From Pseudomonas lini (GTDB lineage Bacteria > Pseudomonadota > Gammaproteobacteria > Pseudomonadales > Pseudomonadaceae), in the NCBI RefSeq assembly GCF_030812475.1, contig NZ_JAUSSR010000018.1, positions 62,001 to 126,000 of the forward strand: a DNA stretch of 64,000 nt, given 5' to 3'. The position numbers and the translations under genes are program-made. How positions within the stretch are numbered: the stretch's first letter is position 1; each line of letters opens with the position of its first letter. Of the stretch, positions 45,438 through 53,953 are shown piece by piece. Under the pieces are notes generated by a model. It had not been told where the DNA came from. It saw only the letters and a list, made by a program, of their open reading frames with translations, and did no database searches.

Positions 45438-45724
45438 TTGATCTGCACAATGACCGGACCTTCCGTTACGATCGGCGGGGCCGCGTGGATATCTGATGCA
45501 TTTTTCTGAATCCACTCACGTGCGACTTTCAAGCTCGCATCGCTGCCGGCCTTGTCCGTGCAAACAGTCACCGACGTACCACCATCACCCGTATTCAGCA
45601 GTGTGTAGCTTACGAGGCCAGGCACTGTTCGCAGGGTAGCTTCGACGTCGGTTTTGCGCTCTTCCAGACGCTCGAAAAGCTGCTTTGCTCCAGTACCCAA
45701 GTAGTTTCTTATAACCGCGTACAT
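45434..45724 (-). CDS. Small ABM-superfamily-like protein
   Basis: This 96-residue protein resembles the dimeric alpha-beta barrel (antibiotic biosynthesis monooxygenase-like) fold: MYAVIRNYLGTGAKQLFERLEERK, then VPGLVSYTLLNTGDGGTSVTVC, and a conserved C-terminal strand. Members are small stress-related or heme-degrading-like enzymes or simple sensors. AAGGAGA precedes the ATG. Its stop overlaps the CMD-family gene by four bases on the other strand. No precise function can be assigned. Confidence 0.7.
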   Translation of the reverse strand: MYAVIRNYLGTGAKQLFERLEERKTDVEATLRTVPGLVSYTLLNTGDGGTSVTVCTDKAGSDASLKVAREWIQKNASDIHAAPPIVTEGPVIVQIN

Positions 45725-46481
45725 AGTCGTCTCCTTTGCGAGCAGCGTCTTGATGCCTATGCAAATCCGCTGATGGCCGCTATCACCAAGGTTTCAGTTC
45801 ACCCCGATTCATTAAGCTTAGCCACACGCCGGCGACAAGCGAAATGCAACGACCACCGGCCGCTTTGGCCGGACAGCGACGGCTAGCCGCTACCGTCGCA
45901 GTGGAGGGTTCGACTTCCTTCTGTTTCGATTTACAGAGCGGCTGTGTGGAGACGAGGATTAGTTCAGCGCACAGCCCGACCTATTGCTCGTAAAAGTTTT
46001 ACGCAAAATTTACGGGCTTTCAGGTTGGGCATCCGATACTGCGCGGTGCTAATTTGGAACGCACCTGTTATGTCCCCTCTCAGCAATTCGGCTTATCGGC
46101 TTCATCCTGGGCATTTTTCTGATAACGCTGGCCGTAAGCATGGCCATTCCCTTGATCACACTGGTGGTCTATGGGCGTAACGACGATCTTTCAGCATTGA
46201 GCGGCGCCGCCACTGTGGTGTGTAACGTCGGGCCAGGGCGGTGCTGGGTGTATCGCTACCGCTTGATCCACATGGGTGTCAGGCACGACTCGGTCGTAGC
46301 CAACGATGAGGAAACGGATACGACGGGTCAACCAGTCGGGTTTAGTTACAGGAGAAACCCTGCAGCAAAAGCTGCAGGGCAAGTTGGCTTTTAGCCTTGA
46401 CTCGAGACCGGCTAATGGGCGTCCCCTTTTTTACTCATATGACTCGCAACTGACTGACGAGTGCGGATTTTCAGCGTTGTG
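45725..46481. other. Gene-free stretch with a decayed TrkH start and a hairpin
   Basis: This 757-bp gap holds no intact gene. It contains the TrkH relic at 46077-46199 and a perfect nine-base hairpin (CCCTGCAGC with GCTGCAGGG, loop AAAA) at 46358-46379, which may be a weak terminator. It is otherwise without recognised features. Confidence 0.6.
46077..46199 (+). pseudogene. TrkH potassium transporter, N-terminal relic
   Basis: About 41 codons in one frame read LSAIRLIGFILGIFLITL and then AVSMAIPLITLVVYGRNDDL, the start of the TrkH potassium-uptake channel, followed by a loss of similarity. No full gene is present, so this is a truncated or recombined remnant. The surrounding open frame (46140-46394) runs past the relic into unrelated sequence. 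Confidence 0.6.
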
Positions 46482-47117
46482 CTAATCGTTGGCTAAAGCC
46501 GGACTGCTGATACGCGATGCGTCCCATAAGGTCATGATTTGCGTGATTGCTTTGTCTATCTTCTCGAAGGGCTCTCCGTCCCGGGCTAAAACCGAAATCC
46601 CTAGCAGAAAGCTGTCAAACACGGTGGCCAACGCATCGGGCACCACAGTTGCCGGCAGCTCCCCGGCTGCAATAGCTCGTTCGATACAAGCCACTATGCC
46701 GGCACGGTTAGAGGCACGTGCCTGTGCGAGCGGTTGAGATATGGTTTTGCTCTCATCCGTACAGGCACTCAACAGACCCAGCGCCACCAAGCACCCTGCG
46801 GGGTGGTCGGGCTCACACTGCATTTTCGCGGAGCGCCGCAGCGTGAGTTCGATCGACTCTCCCGGGGAGAGCGTGGTGTCAAACAGGCTATCGGTCACCC
46901 GACCGTGGGTGTTCAGATAACGTTCCATCACCTCATTGAACAGCGCCTGCTTTGAGCCGAATGCAGCGTAGAAGCTGGGTGCGGTGATGCCGCCGCCGAT
47001 ATTTGCCTTGAGCTGGCTGAGTGATGTTGCGTCATAGCCGTGCTCCCAGAACAAATGCATCGCCTGAGTAATCGCCACGTCACGGTCAAAGGTGCGTGGA
47101 CGTCCCATTTGTGCCAT
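46482..47117 (-). CDS. TetR-family regulator (CifR-like by synteny)
   Basis: This 211-residue protein has the TetR helix-turn-helix (RPRTFDRDVAITQAMHLFWEHGYDATSLSQL, in part) and a helical effector domain. It is divergent from the MFS gene, with two related palindromes in between. In P. aeruginosa the cif locus is controlled by the TetR protein CifR, which is released by epoxides. Here the same regulator-transporter-cif arrangement suggests the same role. GAGGAGG precedes the ATG. Orthology to CifR is inferred from position. Confidence 0.8.
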   Translation of the reverse strand: MAQMGRPRTFDRDVAITQAMHLFWEHGYDATSLSQLKANIGGGITAPSFYAAFGSKQALFNEVMERYLNTHGRVTDSLFDTTLSPGESIELTLRRSAKMQCEPDHPAGCLVALGLLSACTDESKTISQPLAQARASNRAGIVACIERAIAAGELPATVVPDALATVFDSFLLGISVLARDGEPFEKIDKAITQIMTLWDASRISSPALAND

Positions 47118-47142
47118 GTGAACCTCCTCTCGATCAATTAAA

Positions 47143-47154
47143 TACTAATCGATA
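47143..47154. promoter_or_regulatory. TetR operator candidate, copy 1 (TACTAATCGATA)
   Basis: An imperfect relative of the palindrome at 47194, sharing TAxxxATCGxTATATA. It lies next to the TetR start. Confidence 0.5.
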
Positions 47155-47193
47155 TATAAGTCGTTGACTAGATCGCAGCACGCCTCCATATTG

Positions 47194-47205
47194 TACCGAT
47201 CGGTA
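47194..47205. promoter_or_regulatory. TetR operator candidate, copy 2 (TACCGATCGGTA)
   Basis: A perfect 12-bp palindrome, followed by TATATGT as in copy 1, lies 17 bases before the MFS start. It would overlap the promoter and block it when bound. Confidence 0.65.
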
Positions 47206-47222
47206 TATATGTGAGGTGACAA

Positions 47223-48428
47223 ATGACTACAGATGAGCGACAGAGCGGAAAGCTTCCGCTTGGGGCATTACTTGCACTGGCCATGACGGGTTTCATTTGC
47301 ATTGTCACCGAGACCTTGCCAGCGGGCTTGCTGCCCGAAATTGGCAGTGGCCTGGGTGTCTCTGCGTCTCTGGCCGGACAGATGGTGACTGTCTATGCGT
47401 TGGGGTCGTTGCTGGCGGCAATCCCGCTGACTATTGCCACGCAAAGCTGGCGCCGCAGAACGGTACTGCTGGTGACCATTGTCGGCTTCCTGGTATTCAA
47501 CTCCCTCACGGCGCTGTCTTCCGATTACTGGCTGACGCTGATTGCACGGTTTTTCGCCGGGGTTTCAGCGGGGCTGGCCTGGAGCCTTATCACGGGCTAT
47601 GCACGGCGCATGGTCGCCCCTCATTTGCAGGGGCGCGCATTGGCGGTGGCGATGGTGGGTACGCCCATCGCGTTGTCATTGGGTGTGCCGATGGGAACCT
47701 GGCTCGGTGGATTCATGGGCTGGCGCATGGCCTTTGGATTGATGTCCGGCATGACCCTTGTGTTGATCGTTTGGGTGCTGATTAAAGTGCCGGATTACCC
47801 AGGCCAATCATCCTCACAGCGCATGCCGTTACGTCAGGTGTTCTTCACTCCAGGCGTCCGCTCGGTATTGGCTGTCGTCTTCACCTGGATGCTGGCCCAC
47901 AACATTCTTTACACCTATGTCGCGCCCTTCGTTTCCAAGGCTGGGCTTAACAGTGACGTCGATTTGGTCTTGCTCACATTTGGTGTCGCGGCGCTGGCCA
48001 GCATCTGGCTCACGGGGCGACTGGTTGACCGGCACCTGCGAACAACCGTGCTGGCCAGCCTTGCAACATTCGCAGCGGTTTCGATTTTCCTCGGAGTGTT
48101 CTCAGGCTCCGCCGCGGCCATTTACGTGGGTGTCTTCATTTGGGGGCTGACCTTTGGTGGCGCGGCCACCCTGCTGCAAACAGCACTCGCCGACGCCGCA
48201 GGTAAGGGCTCTGACGTTGCGCTCTCCATGAACGTAGTGGTCTGGAACAGTGCTATCGCCGGCGGTGGACTGCTGGGTGGCGTGTTACTCGGCCAATGGG
48301 GAGCGAGTGCATTTCCGGGCGTGTTGCTGGCGTTGCTATTGATCAGCTTGGCCGTTGCATTTCGGGCACGGGCGCATGGTTTTCCGCAAGGTCAACGGCA
48401 CACCACCCAGGCGATCCACAGTCATTGA
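47223..48428 (+). CDS. MFS transporter, DHA1-type (cif-operon transporter)
   Basis: This 401-residue membrane protein has about twelve helices and DHA1 signatures, such as VTETLPAGLLPEIGSGLGVS at the start, WRRRTVLLVTIVGF and RFFAGVSAGLAWSLITGYARR. It is divergent from the TetR gene and lies 62 bases before the Cif-like hydrolase gene, so it is co-transcribed with it. In P. aeruginosa an MFS gene (PA2933) likewise precedes cif. It may export a toxic epoxide or drug; the substrate is unknown. A GAGGTG ribosome site precedes the ATG. Confidence 0.85.
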   Translation: MTTDERQSGKLPLGALLALAMTGFICIVTETLPAGLLPEIGSGLGVSASLAGQMVTVYALGSLLAAIPLTIATQSWRRRTVLLVTIVGFLVFNSLTALSSDYWLTLIARFFAGVSAGLAWSLITGYARRMVAPHLQGRALAVAMVGTPIALSLGVPMGTWLGGFMGWRMAFGLMSGMTLVLIVWVLIKVPDYPGQSSSQRMPLRQVFFTPGVRSVLAVVFTWMLAHNILYTYVAPFVSKAGLNSDVDLVLLTFGVAALASIWLTGRLVDRHLRTTVLASLATFAAVSIFLGVFSGSAAAIYVGVFIWGLTFGGAATLLQTALADAAGKGSDVALSMNVVVWNSAIAGGGLLGGVLLGQWGASAFPGVLLALLLISLAVAFRARAHGFPQGQRHTTQAIHSH

Positions 48429-48490
48429 TCGGGGGATAACACGCCTTCGCATGGTCGTGATTTTCAGTCATAACTCGATGGAGAAATAAA

Positions 48491-49441
48491 ATGAAAAAGC
48501 GCTTTGGATTGGCCATTGCCGCAGTCGCAATCACCCTGGCTTTGCCATGCTTGGCTCAAGCGGCAGAGTTTCCTGTTCCAGCGGGATTCAAGAGTGAATT
48601 CAAAACCATAGACGGCGTCAAGCTCCACTATGTGAAGGGCGGTTCCGGGCCTTTGGTTTACCTGGTCCACGGATTTGGTCAAGCCTGGTATGAGTGGCAC
48701 ACCTTGATGCCCGAACTCGCGAAGACTCACACCGTAGTTGCAGTGGATTTACCGGGCCTGGGCGAGTCGGAACCGCCCAAGACCAGTTACACTGGCACTG
48801 ACGTCTCGAAATATCTGTTCGCCCTCGCGACACAACTAAGCGCAAACCAGCCGTTTGACTTGGTTGCGCATGACATCGGTATCTGGAACACCTATCCCAT
48901 GGCGGTAACCCACCAAAGCCAGATAAGGAAACTGGTGTACATGGAGGCACCGATTCCCGACAAGCGCATTTACGATTTCCCGGCATTCTCACCACAGGGT
49001 GAATCGCTGGTCTGGCATTTCAGCTTCTTTGCCGCTGGCAACCAATTGGCCGAGCAGTTGATCACAGGGCATGAAAAGTTATTCCTCTCGCACTTCATCA
49101 AAGAACACGCGACCAACAAGGATGCCTTTACGCCTGAGCTGCTCGATCTTTACGCCAAGTCATACGCCAAGCCACATACGCTGAACGCGTCGTTCGAATA
49201 CTACCGAGCGCTTAACCAATCGGTCACTGAAAACGTCGAGCTGTCAAAGACTCCCCTGAACATGCCCGTGCTGGCAATCGGCGGCGGAGGGCACGGCGGA
49301 ATGGGGCAATTTCAAGTGGATCAGATGAAAGAGTACGCGACCAATGTAGAAGGCCAAGTCTTGCCCAATTGTGGGCACTGGTTGCCGGAGGAGTGCTCCG
49401 CTGAATTGAATCCTCTAGTGGTCAAATTCTTGAATAACTGA
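48491..49441 (+). CDS. cif: Secreted epoxide hydrolase, Cif homologue
   Basis: This 316-residue alpha/beta hydrolase has a signal peptide cleaved after AQA (residues 22-24). All residues known to matter in P. aeruginosa Cif are in place at a constant offset of minus one: Asp128 (HDIGIW), Glu152 (YMEAPIP), His176 (WHFSFF), Tyr238 (FEYYRAL) and His296 (CGHWLPEE). The cysteine pair 294/302 is also kept. Cif hydrolyses epoxides and is secreted. The gene order TetR-MFS-cif mirrors the P. aeruginosa locus, but the OYE gene morB is missing here. GGAG precedes the ATG. Confidence 0.9.
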   Translation: MKKRFGLAIAAVAITLALPCLAQAAEFPVPAGFKSEFKTIDGVKLHYVKGGSGPLVYLVHGFGQAWYEWHTLMPELAKTHTVVAVDLPGLGESEPPKTSYTGTDVSKYLFALATQLSANQPFDLVAHDIGIWNTYPMAVTHQSQIRKLVYMEAPIPDKRIYDFPAFSPQGESLVWHFSFFAAGNQLAEQLITGHEKLFLSHFIKEHATNKDAFTPELLDLYAKSYAKPHTLNASFEYYRALNQSVTENVELSKTPLNMPVLAIGGGGHGGMGQFQVDQMKEYATNVEGQVLPNCGHWLPEECSAELNPLVVKFLNN

Positions 49442-49444
49442 CGG

Positions 49445-49654
49445 ATGCTCTTGATGCCGAGTTTTCAAAACCAAACACAACGTTCTGTTCCATCCAAGCC
49501 TGAGCCAGGTTCAGATGAGCCGACGCTAGATCCAGACGATCCGAACAAATACGATCCGTTGAAAAATCCAAGCGATGATCGTCCAGAAGACTGGCAGGAT
49601 CCTGGTGAGAGGACTACCCCAGAGGCGGATGAACAGACGCTACTGAGCCAGTGA
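49445..49654 (+). CDS. Small hydrophilic protein, unknown function
   Basis: This 69-residue frame encodes a proline-, aspartate- and glutamate-rich protein with repeated DP and short PNK/KNP blocks, predicted to be disordered. It starts three bases after the cif stop and converges on the TonB receptor gene. Ribosome site evidence is weak at ATG 49445. Similar small acidic proteins occur in other pseudomonads, but I could not assign this one. It could equally be untranslated. Confidence 0.4.
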   Translation: MLLMPSFQNQTQRSVPSKPEPGSDEPTLDPDDPNKYDPLKNPSDDRPEDWQDPGERTTPEADEQTLLSQ

Positions 49655-49701
49655 CCAGCACCCTCGTTGCGGGCGTGGATGGAGATGTCTGGCTCGCGCC
49701 G

Positions 49702-52104
49702 TCAAAAATCCCAGCGAGTCGACACCATCACATTCCGCGGATCTCCGTAGTACGACGATCTGTAGAACCCGATATTGGTGAAGTACTCCTTGTCGAACAG
49801 ATTGTTCACATTCACCGAGGCGGACAGATTCTTGCTCAACTGATAGCGCGCCATCAGGTCGACCAGCCAGTACGGGTCCTGGGAGAACTCTTGAGTGACA
49901 CCTTTGCCGCTGTTGTACACGTCTTGCCAGCCTTTGCCTTGCCAGCGCGCGCCGCCGCCGAGTGTGAGGCGGTCGAGGCTGCCGGTGAGTTTGTAGCTGG
50001 TGTAGAAGTTCAGTTGGTCTTCAGGCTCCCAGGTGGAAAACTTTTTGCCGCTGTCATCAAGGATGACCTTGTGGGTGTAGCCCGCTTGAACTTGCCAACC
50101 CGGTGCCAGTTCGCCGGAGACCTCCGCTTCGTAGCCTTTGGTTTTTGCCTTGATGCCGACGTAGGCCCAATCCACGAGCGCGTTGGGCGGGAGGTTGTTG
50201 TTGTAGTCGATGTCTTCTTCAGCCCGGTTTTCTTCATGGATTTCGAAGTAAGCGAGGCTGGTGTTCAGGCGTCCGTCGAAGAACTCGCCCTTGATGCCTA
50301 CTTCGTAGTTTTTGCCTTCGTCGGGCTCGACCATTTTGTTGTTTCGGTCGGGGCGCAGCATCTGCGGCATGAAAATTTCGGTGTAGCTGGCGTAGGCCGA
50401 GAAGTGTTCGTCGAGGTCGTACACCAGGCCGGCGTAAGGGATGAGTTTCCCGGTTTCCCTGGAGTCGTTGCTACCGGTCAGGCGGTAGTCCGTGAGGCGA
50501 GAACCCAGCAGCAGGGACAGGTCATCGGTGAGGCTCAGGCGCGTCGAAAAGTAGCCGGCGGTCTGGCGTGTCACGTCATCTTTCCTGGCGCTGACGTTAC
50601 CCCAGTCGGGCTCGTCGCTGTCGCCGTCCCATGAATAGAGATCGAAGGTGTTGTTGCCATGGGTTGCGTTGTAGTAGTCCTTGCCTTTCCAGTGCGAGCG
50701 GGAGGTCGATGCGCCCACCACCAGTTGGTGTTCGCGGCCCATCAGGCTAAAAGGCCCGGAGAGGTAGAAGTCGGCGTTATTGCTGAGGGTCCTGCCGGTG
50801 TATTTGGCGGCATAGACGGAGGCGGTCGAGGTGCTGCTCGGGGACGCGTAGCCGAGCGGGGCGTGGTAGCCGTTGAGCTGGTTGCTGAGGTTGGCTTTGG
50901 CGATCCAGCCATTTTCGAAGCTGTGTTCCAGGGTCGAGAACACAGTTCGGGTGTATTGCTGCCAGCCGCTCCATTTCGGGCCATTGTTGTAGGCGCGGGG
51001 GAAGCTGATGTCATTTCCCTGCGTATCGAACAGTGAGCGGCTGCCGGACCAGCTGGAACCCTTGGGGTCATTGTTCTGGTAGTCGGCGCCCAGGGTCAGG
51101 AGGGTGTCAGGCGAGAGGTCGAGCTCGAGAATGCCGTAGTAGACATTGGTGGTGCGTTGGTAATGGTCCATGAACGAATGTTTGTCCTGATACACCGCGA
51201 CGGCGCGCCCGCGGACATTGCCGCTCTCGGTGAGCGGCCCGCTGAGGTCGAGCTCGGAACGGTAGTTGTCCCAGGAACCCGCACCCAGATCGACGTGGCC
51301 CTGGAAGTCGGACGTCGGTTTCTTGCGCACCAGGTTGATGGTGCCGCCGGGTCCGCCGGCACCGGTCATCAGGCCTGTGGTGCCTTTCAAGACTTCGACG
51401 CGATCATAGATCGCCATGTCGCTCAGGGTTTGTCCTGCCGCGTAGCCGTCGTTGCGTGTGGTCGGAACACCGTCGTATTGGAAGTTCTGGATGGCGAAGC
51501 CGCGTGCGTAATAGTTGGTTCGCTCGGTATCGAAGGTCGATACGGTGATGCCCGGGGTGTGGCGCATGACGTCGTCGATGGAGTCCAGGTTGAAGTCATC
51601 CATGGCCTGGCGGGTCACCACGGAAATCGACTGTGGTGTTTCGCGTGGCGTGAGCACCATTTTCGTCGCCGTTGCGATGGTGCCCGGCGTGTAGGAGCCC
51701 GAGCCTTCGGTGATGGTGCCCAGCTGGTTGGCGGTGATTTCTGTCGCTCCCAACGACATCGATCCCGGCGCATCAAGCCGACTCAGCAACTGGTAGCCGT
51801 CGACGCTGGCGCTGGCTTGCAGTCCGGTATCGCGCAGCACTTGGGCGAAGCCTTCATCGGTGTTGTAGGTGCCGCGCACGCCGGCACTGCTCAGGCCTGC
51901 CACCTGGTGCGACTGGAAAGAGATCGGTGCGCCGGCGGCCTGGGCGAAGCGGCCAAGCACTTCGCCGAGCGGGCCGGGGGCAATGTCGAAGGCCTGGGCT
52001 TGCTGTTGCGCATACGCCAGCGTCGGCAGGGCGAGCGGCAGACTGCCCAGCAGCAGATGGCTGGCAAGCAGTAAACCGTTGCGGGTGAACGAGGTTGAAG
52101 CCAT
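49702..52104 (-). CDS. FpvA-like TonB-dependent ferric-pyoverdine receptor with signalling domain
   Basis: This 800-residue outer-membrane receptor has a signal peptide (about residues 1-32), a secretin/TonB N-terminal (STN) signalling domain (about 40-95), a plug domain (RETPQSISVV, DDVMRHTPGITVS) and a barrel ending in RWDF. Long stretches (NNYYARGF-type, RAVAVYQDKHSFMDHYQR, LGADYQNNDPKGSSWSGS) resemble FpvA. It lies downstream of its own sigma and anti-sigma genes, a cell-surface signalling unit, so it is probably a receptor for a foreign or secondary pyoverdine. AAGGAGC precedes the ATG. Confidence 0.88.
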   Translation of the reverse strand: MASTSFTRNGLLLASHLLLGSLPLALPTLAYAQQQAQAFDIAPGPLGEVLGRFAQAAGAPISFQSHQVAGLSSAGVRGTYNTDEGFAQVLRDTGLQASASVDGYQLLSRLDAPGSMSLGATEITANQLGTITEGSGSYTPGTIATATKMVLTPRETPQSISVVTRQAMDDFNLDSIDDVMRHTPGITVSTFDTERTNYYARGFAIQNFQYDGVPTTRNDGYAAGQTLSDMAIYDRVEVLKGTTGLMTGAGGPGGTINLVRKKPTSDFQGHVDLGAGSWDNYRSELDLSGPLTESGNVRGRAVAVYQDKHSFMDHYQRTTNVYYGILELDLSPDTLLTLGADYQNNDPKGSSWSGSRSLFDTQGNDISFPRAYNNGPKWSGWQQYTRTVFSTLEHSFENGWIAKANLSNQLNGYHAPLGYASPSSTSTASVYAAKYTGRTLSNNADFYLSGPFSLMGREHQLVVGASTSRSHWKGKDYYNATHGNNTFDLYSWDGDSDEPDWGNVSARKDDVTRQTAGYFSTRLSLTDDLSLLLGSRLTDYRLTGSNDSRETGKLIPYAGLVYDLDEHFSAYASYTEIFMPQMLRPDRNNKMVEPDEGKNYEVGIKGEFFDGRLNTSLAYFEIHEENRAEEDIDYNNNLPPNALVDWAYVGIKAKTKGYEAEVSGELAPGWQVQAGYTHKVILDDSGKKFSTWEPEDQLNFYTSYKLTGSLDRLTLGGGARWQGKGWQDVYNSGKGVTQEFSQDPYWLVDLMARYQLSKNLSASVNVNNLFDKEYFTNIGFYRSSYYGDPRNVMVSTRWDF

Positions 52105-52292
52105 CTTGCGGGTGCTCCTTATAAGTGTTGGCCAAGGGAAGGACGCACCAGATTTGGAAACATGAAATGGCTGGTGAAAATGGGTGCTTCATGCAGTTGT
52201 AGAAAACACTGATAACGCAATACCCGGCTTGCCGGCGATGATCGTTGACGATGACGCGTGCGGTCTGGTTGAACGCGGCGCACTGGAGTCCA

Positions 52293-52319
52293 TCGCCAGC
52301 AAGCTGGCTCCTACAGGGG
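52293..52319. repeat. Single REP element
   Basis: TCGCCAGCAAGCTGGCTCCT plus ACAGGG is the Pseudomonas-type REP sequence (GTAGGAGC...GCTGGCGA on the other strand) with a GCCAGC-AA-GCTGGC hairpin. It lies between the receptor and anti-sigma genes and may act as an mRNA processing or attenuation point. Confidence 0.75.
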
Positions 52320-52364
52320 ACCGTGCCCACGGGGAAATGAATTGACCTGGAAGGTCGAATAAAA

Positions 52365-53315
52365 TTAACGGGTCTGGTGCTTTAACGAGACGCGGGTGAT
52401 CCAGGGGCTGTAGGTCTGCACCTCGATTGGCAGGGTGCGGGCCAGCAGACGCAGCGCGCGGTCGCTGTCGTCGGCAGGCAGCATCACCGTCACGCGCAAG
52501 GCTTGCAGGGCGCTGCGATCGAACATCAGCAGCCCCGGTCGATGCCGGGCGATACGCTCAAGCACATCGGCCAGGGGTTCGTCATGGGCCAGCATCTGAT
52601 GCGCGTTCCAGGCAGTTTGCAGGGCGGCGGGATCGACCTTGCTCACGGTGCCAACGCCCTTGGCATCGAAACGCACGCGCTGCCCGGGATTGAGCGTGAG
52701 TGTCTGGCCGGTGCTGTCGATGCGGGTCGAGGATTCCAGCATGCTGACCACGGTGGCCTCGCCGTTGCGTTCGACGATGAACCGCGTACCCAGGGCGCGA
52801 ATGCTGCCCTGGGGGGTGTCGACGTAGAACGGACGATTGGCGTCCTTGGCCACGTCGATCAGGATCTCGCCTTGCAGCAATTTCACGCGGCGTTGCGTGG
52901 CGTCGAACTTGAGGTCGACGGCGGAGCTGCTTTCCAGTTCCAGCTCGCTGCCATCGGCGAGGTATTCATGACGCCATTGGCGGCTGTCGGTGCTGTGGTC
53001 GGCCAGCAGGTAACCGCGCTGCCAGTACTGATAGCCGGGCACACCCGCCAGGCCCAGCACCGCAAGCAGCGCAAGGCACTTGACCGCTGTCACGCGGCGT
53101 CGCGGTTGTCGCGCGCGACGCAGGGCCGTGCGTCCGTGTTGCTCCTGAAGCGGGGCGATGTGCCCCTGCAACCTCGTGATCGCCTCATGGTGTTGCGGGT
53201 CTGCCGCCAGCCAGGCACGGAAGTCCTGTTCGGTGTCGGTGTCGGTCGGGTGGTCGAGACGCACCATCCATTCAGCAGCCTGACGCAACACCGAGTGCGG
53301 GAGGATGGACTTCAT
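52365..53315 (-). CDS. FecR-type anti-sigma factor
   Basis: This 316-residue inner-membrane protein has an N-terminal DUF4880-like region (AAEWMVRLDHPTDTDTEQDFRAWLAAD), one membrane helix (LALLAVLGLAGVPGYQYW), and a periplasmic FecR domain with the IRALGTRFIVERNG core. It holds the sigma factor until the receptor signals. ATG 53315 overlaps the sigma stop in ATGA; ATG 53327 is an alternative. It sits between sigma and receptor genes in one operon. Confidence 0.88.
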   Translation of the reverse strand: MKSILPHSVLRQAAEWMVRLDHPTDTDTEQDFRAWLAADPQHHEAITRLQGHIAPLQEQHGRTALRRARQPRRRVTAVKCLALLAVLGLAGVPGYQYWQRGYLLADHSTDSRQWRHEYLADGSELELESSSAVDLKFDATQRRVKLLQGEILIDVAKDANRPFYVDTPQGSIRALGTRFIVERNGEATVVSMLESSTRIDSTGQTLTLNPGQRVRFDAKGVGTVSKVDPAALQTAWNAHQMLAHDEPLADVLERIARHRPGLLMFDRSALQALRVTVMLPADDSDRALRLLARTLPIEVQTYSPWITRVSLKHQTR

Positions 53316-53827
53316 GCCTGTGCGCACGCGTCGCAGGCCAGCAGCGCTTCGACCAGATCATGTTGCACCGTGCGCACCGTCACGCCCAGACGCTCGGCGA
53401 TTTGCGCCTGCCCCAGGCCATCCAGATGACGCAGGATGAAGGTTTCGCGCACACGCGATTTCATCCGCGCCAAGGCCCGATCAATGGCTTCGAGTATTTG
53501 TATGGCCTGGAGGATCTGCTCCGGCGACGGTGCCTGGTCGAGGTAGGAAGCGCAGCGCTCCAGCTCTTCGCGGTAGGCCTGTTCCAGGCGCTGGCGACGA
53601 CCGCTGTCCATCAACAGGCGACGGGCAACGGTAGCCAGATAGGCCTGCGGTTCACGGGGGGCCACATAAGGGCCGGCCGCCAGCAGGCGCATGAAGGTGT
53701 CTTGCGCGACGTCGGCGGCATGGTGTGAACAATGCACCCGGCGGCGCAACCACCCGAGCAGCCAGCCATGATAGCCGCGGTACAAGGCTTCAAGCGTCGA
53801 TGACTCGGCGGCGGGGGAGGACTTCAT
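53312..53827 (-). CDS. FecI-type ECF sigma factor
   Basis: This 171-residue protein has the sigma region 2 (AADVAQDTFMRLLAA) and region 4 (RVRETFILRHLDGLGQAQIAERLGVTVRTVQHDLVEAL, in part) of iron-starvation ECF sigma factors. It directs transcription of the receptor gene when the FecR protein is signalled by the occupied receptor. The Fur-box candidate at 53845 fits iron control. It overlaps fecR by four bases. Confidence 0.9.
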   Translation of the reverse strand: MKSSPAAESSTLEALYRGYHGWLLGWLRRRVHCSHHAADVAQDTFMRLLAAGPYVAPREPQAYLATVARRLLMDSGRRQRLEQAYREELERCASYLDQAPSPEQILQAIQILEAIDRALARMKSRVRETFILRHLDGLGQAQIAERLGVTVRTVQHDLVEALLACDACAQA

Positions 53828-53844
53828 GAGAATATATGGCGTTT

Positions 53845-53863
53845 GGTAATGTGTCGCATTCTA
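53845..53863 (-). promoter_or_regulatory. Fur box candidate upstream of the ECF sigma gene
   Basis: On the minus strand TAGAATGCGACACATTACC matches 12 of 19 bases of the Fur consensus GATAATGATAATCATTATC. It is 18-36 bases before the start. Moderate match; the context supports it. Confidence 0.4.
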
Positions 53864-53953
53864 GTTGGCTGGCGGGAGGGTTCGCAATGGCAAAGTGCTC
53901 GTTTAGTCTTGCTCGGTATTATGGATGGATGCTTACGACTACCGGCGCCAGCG

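Noticed and set aside
46140..46394. 84-codon frame as an intact small membrane protein
   Set aside because: Its first part is the TrkH relic and the rest is unrelated, so it is read-through of a decayed gene.
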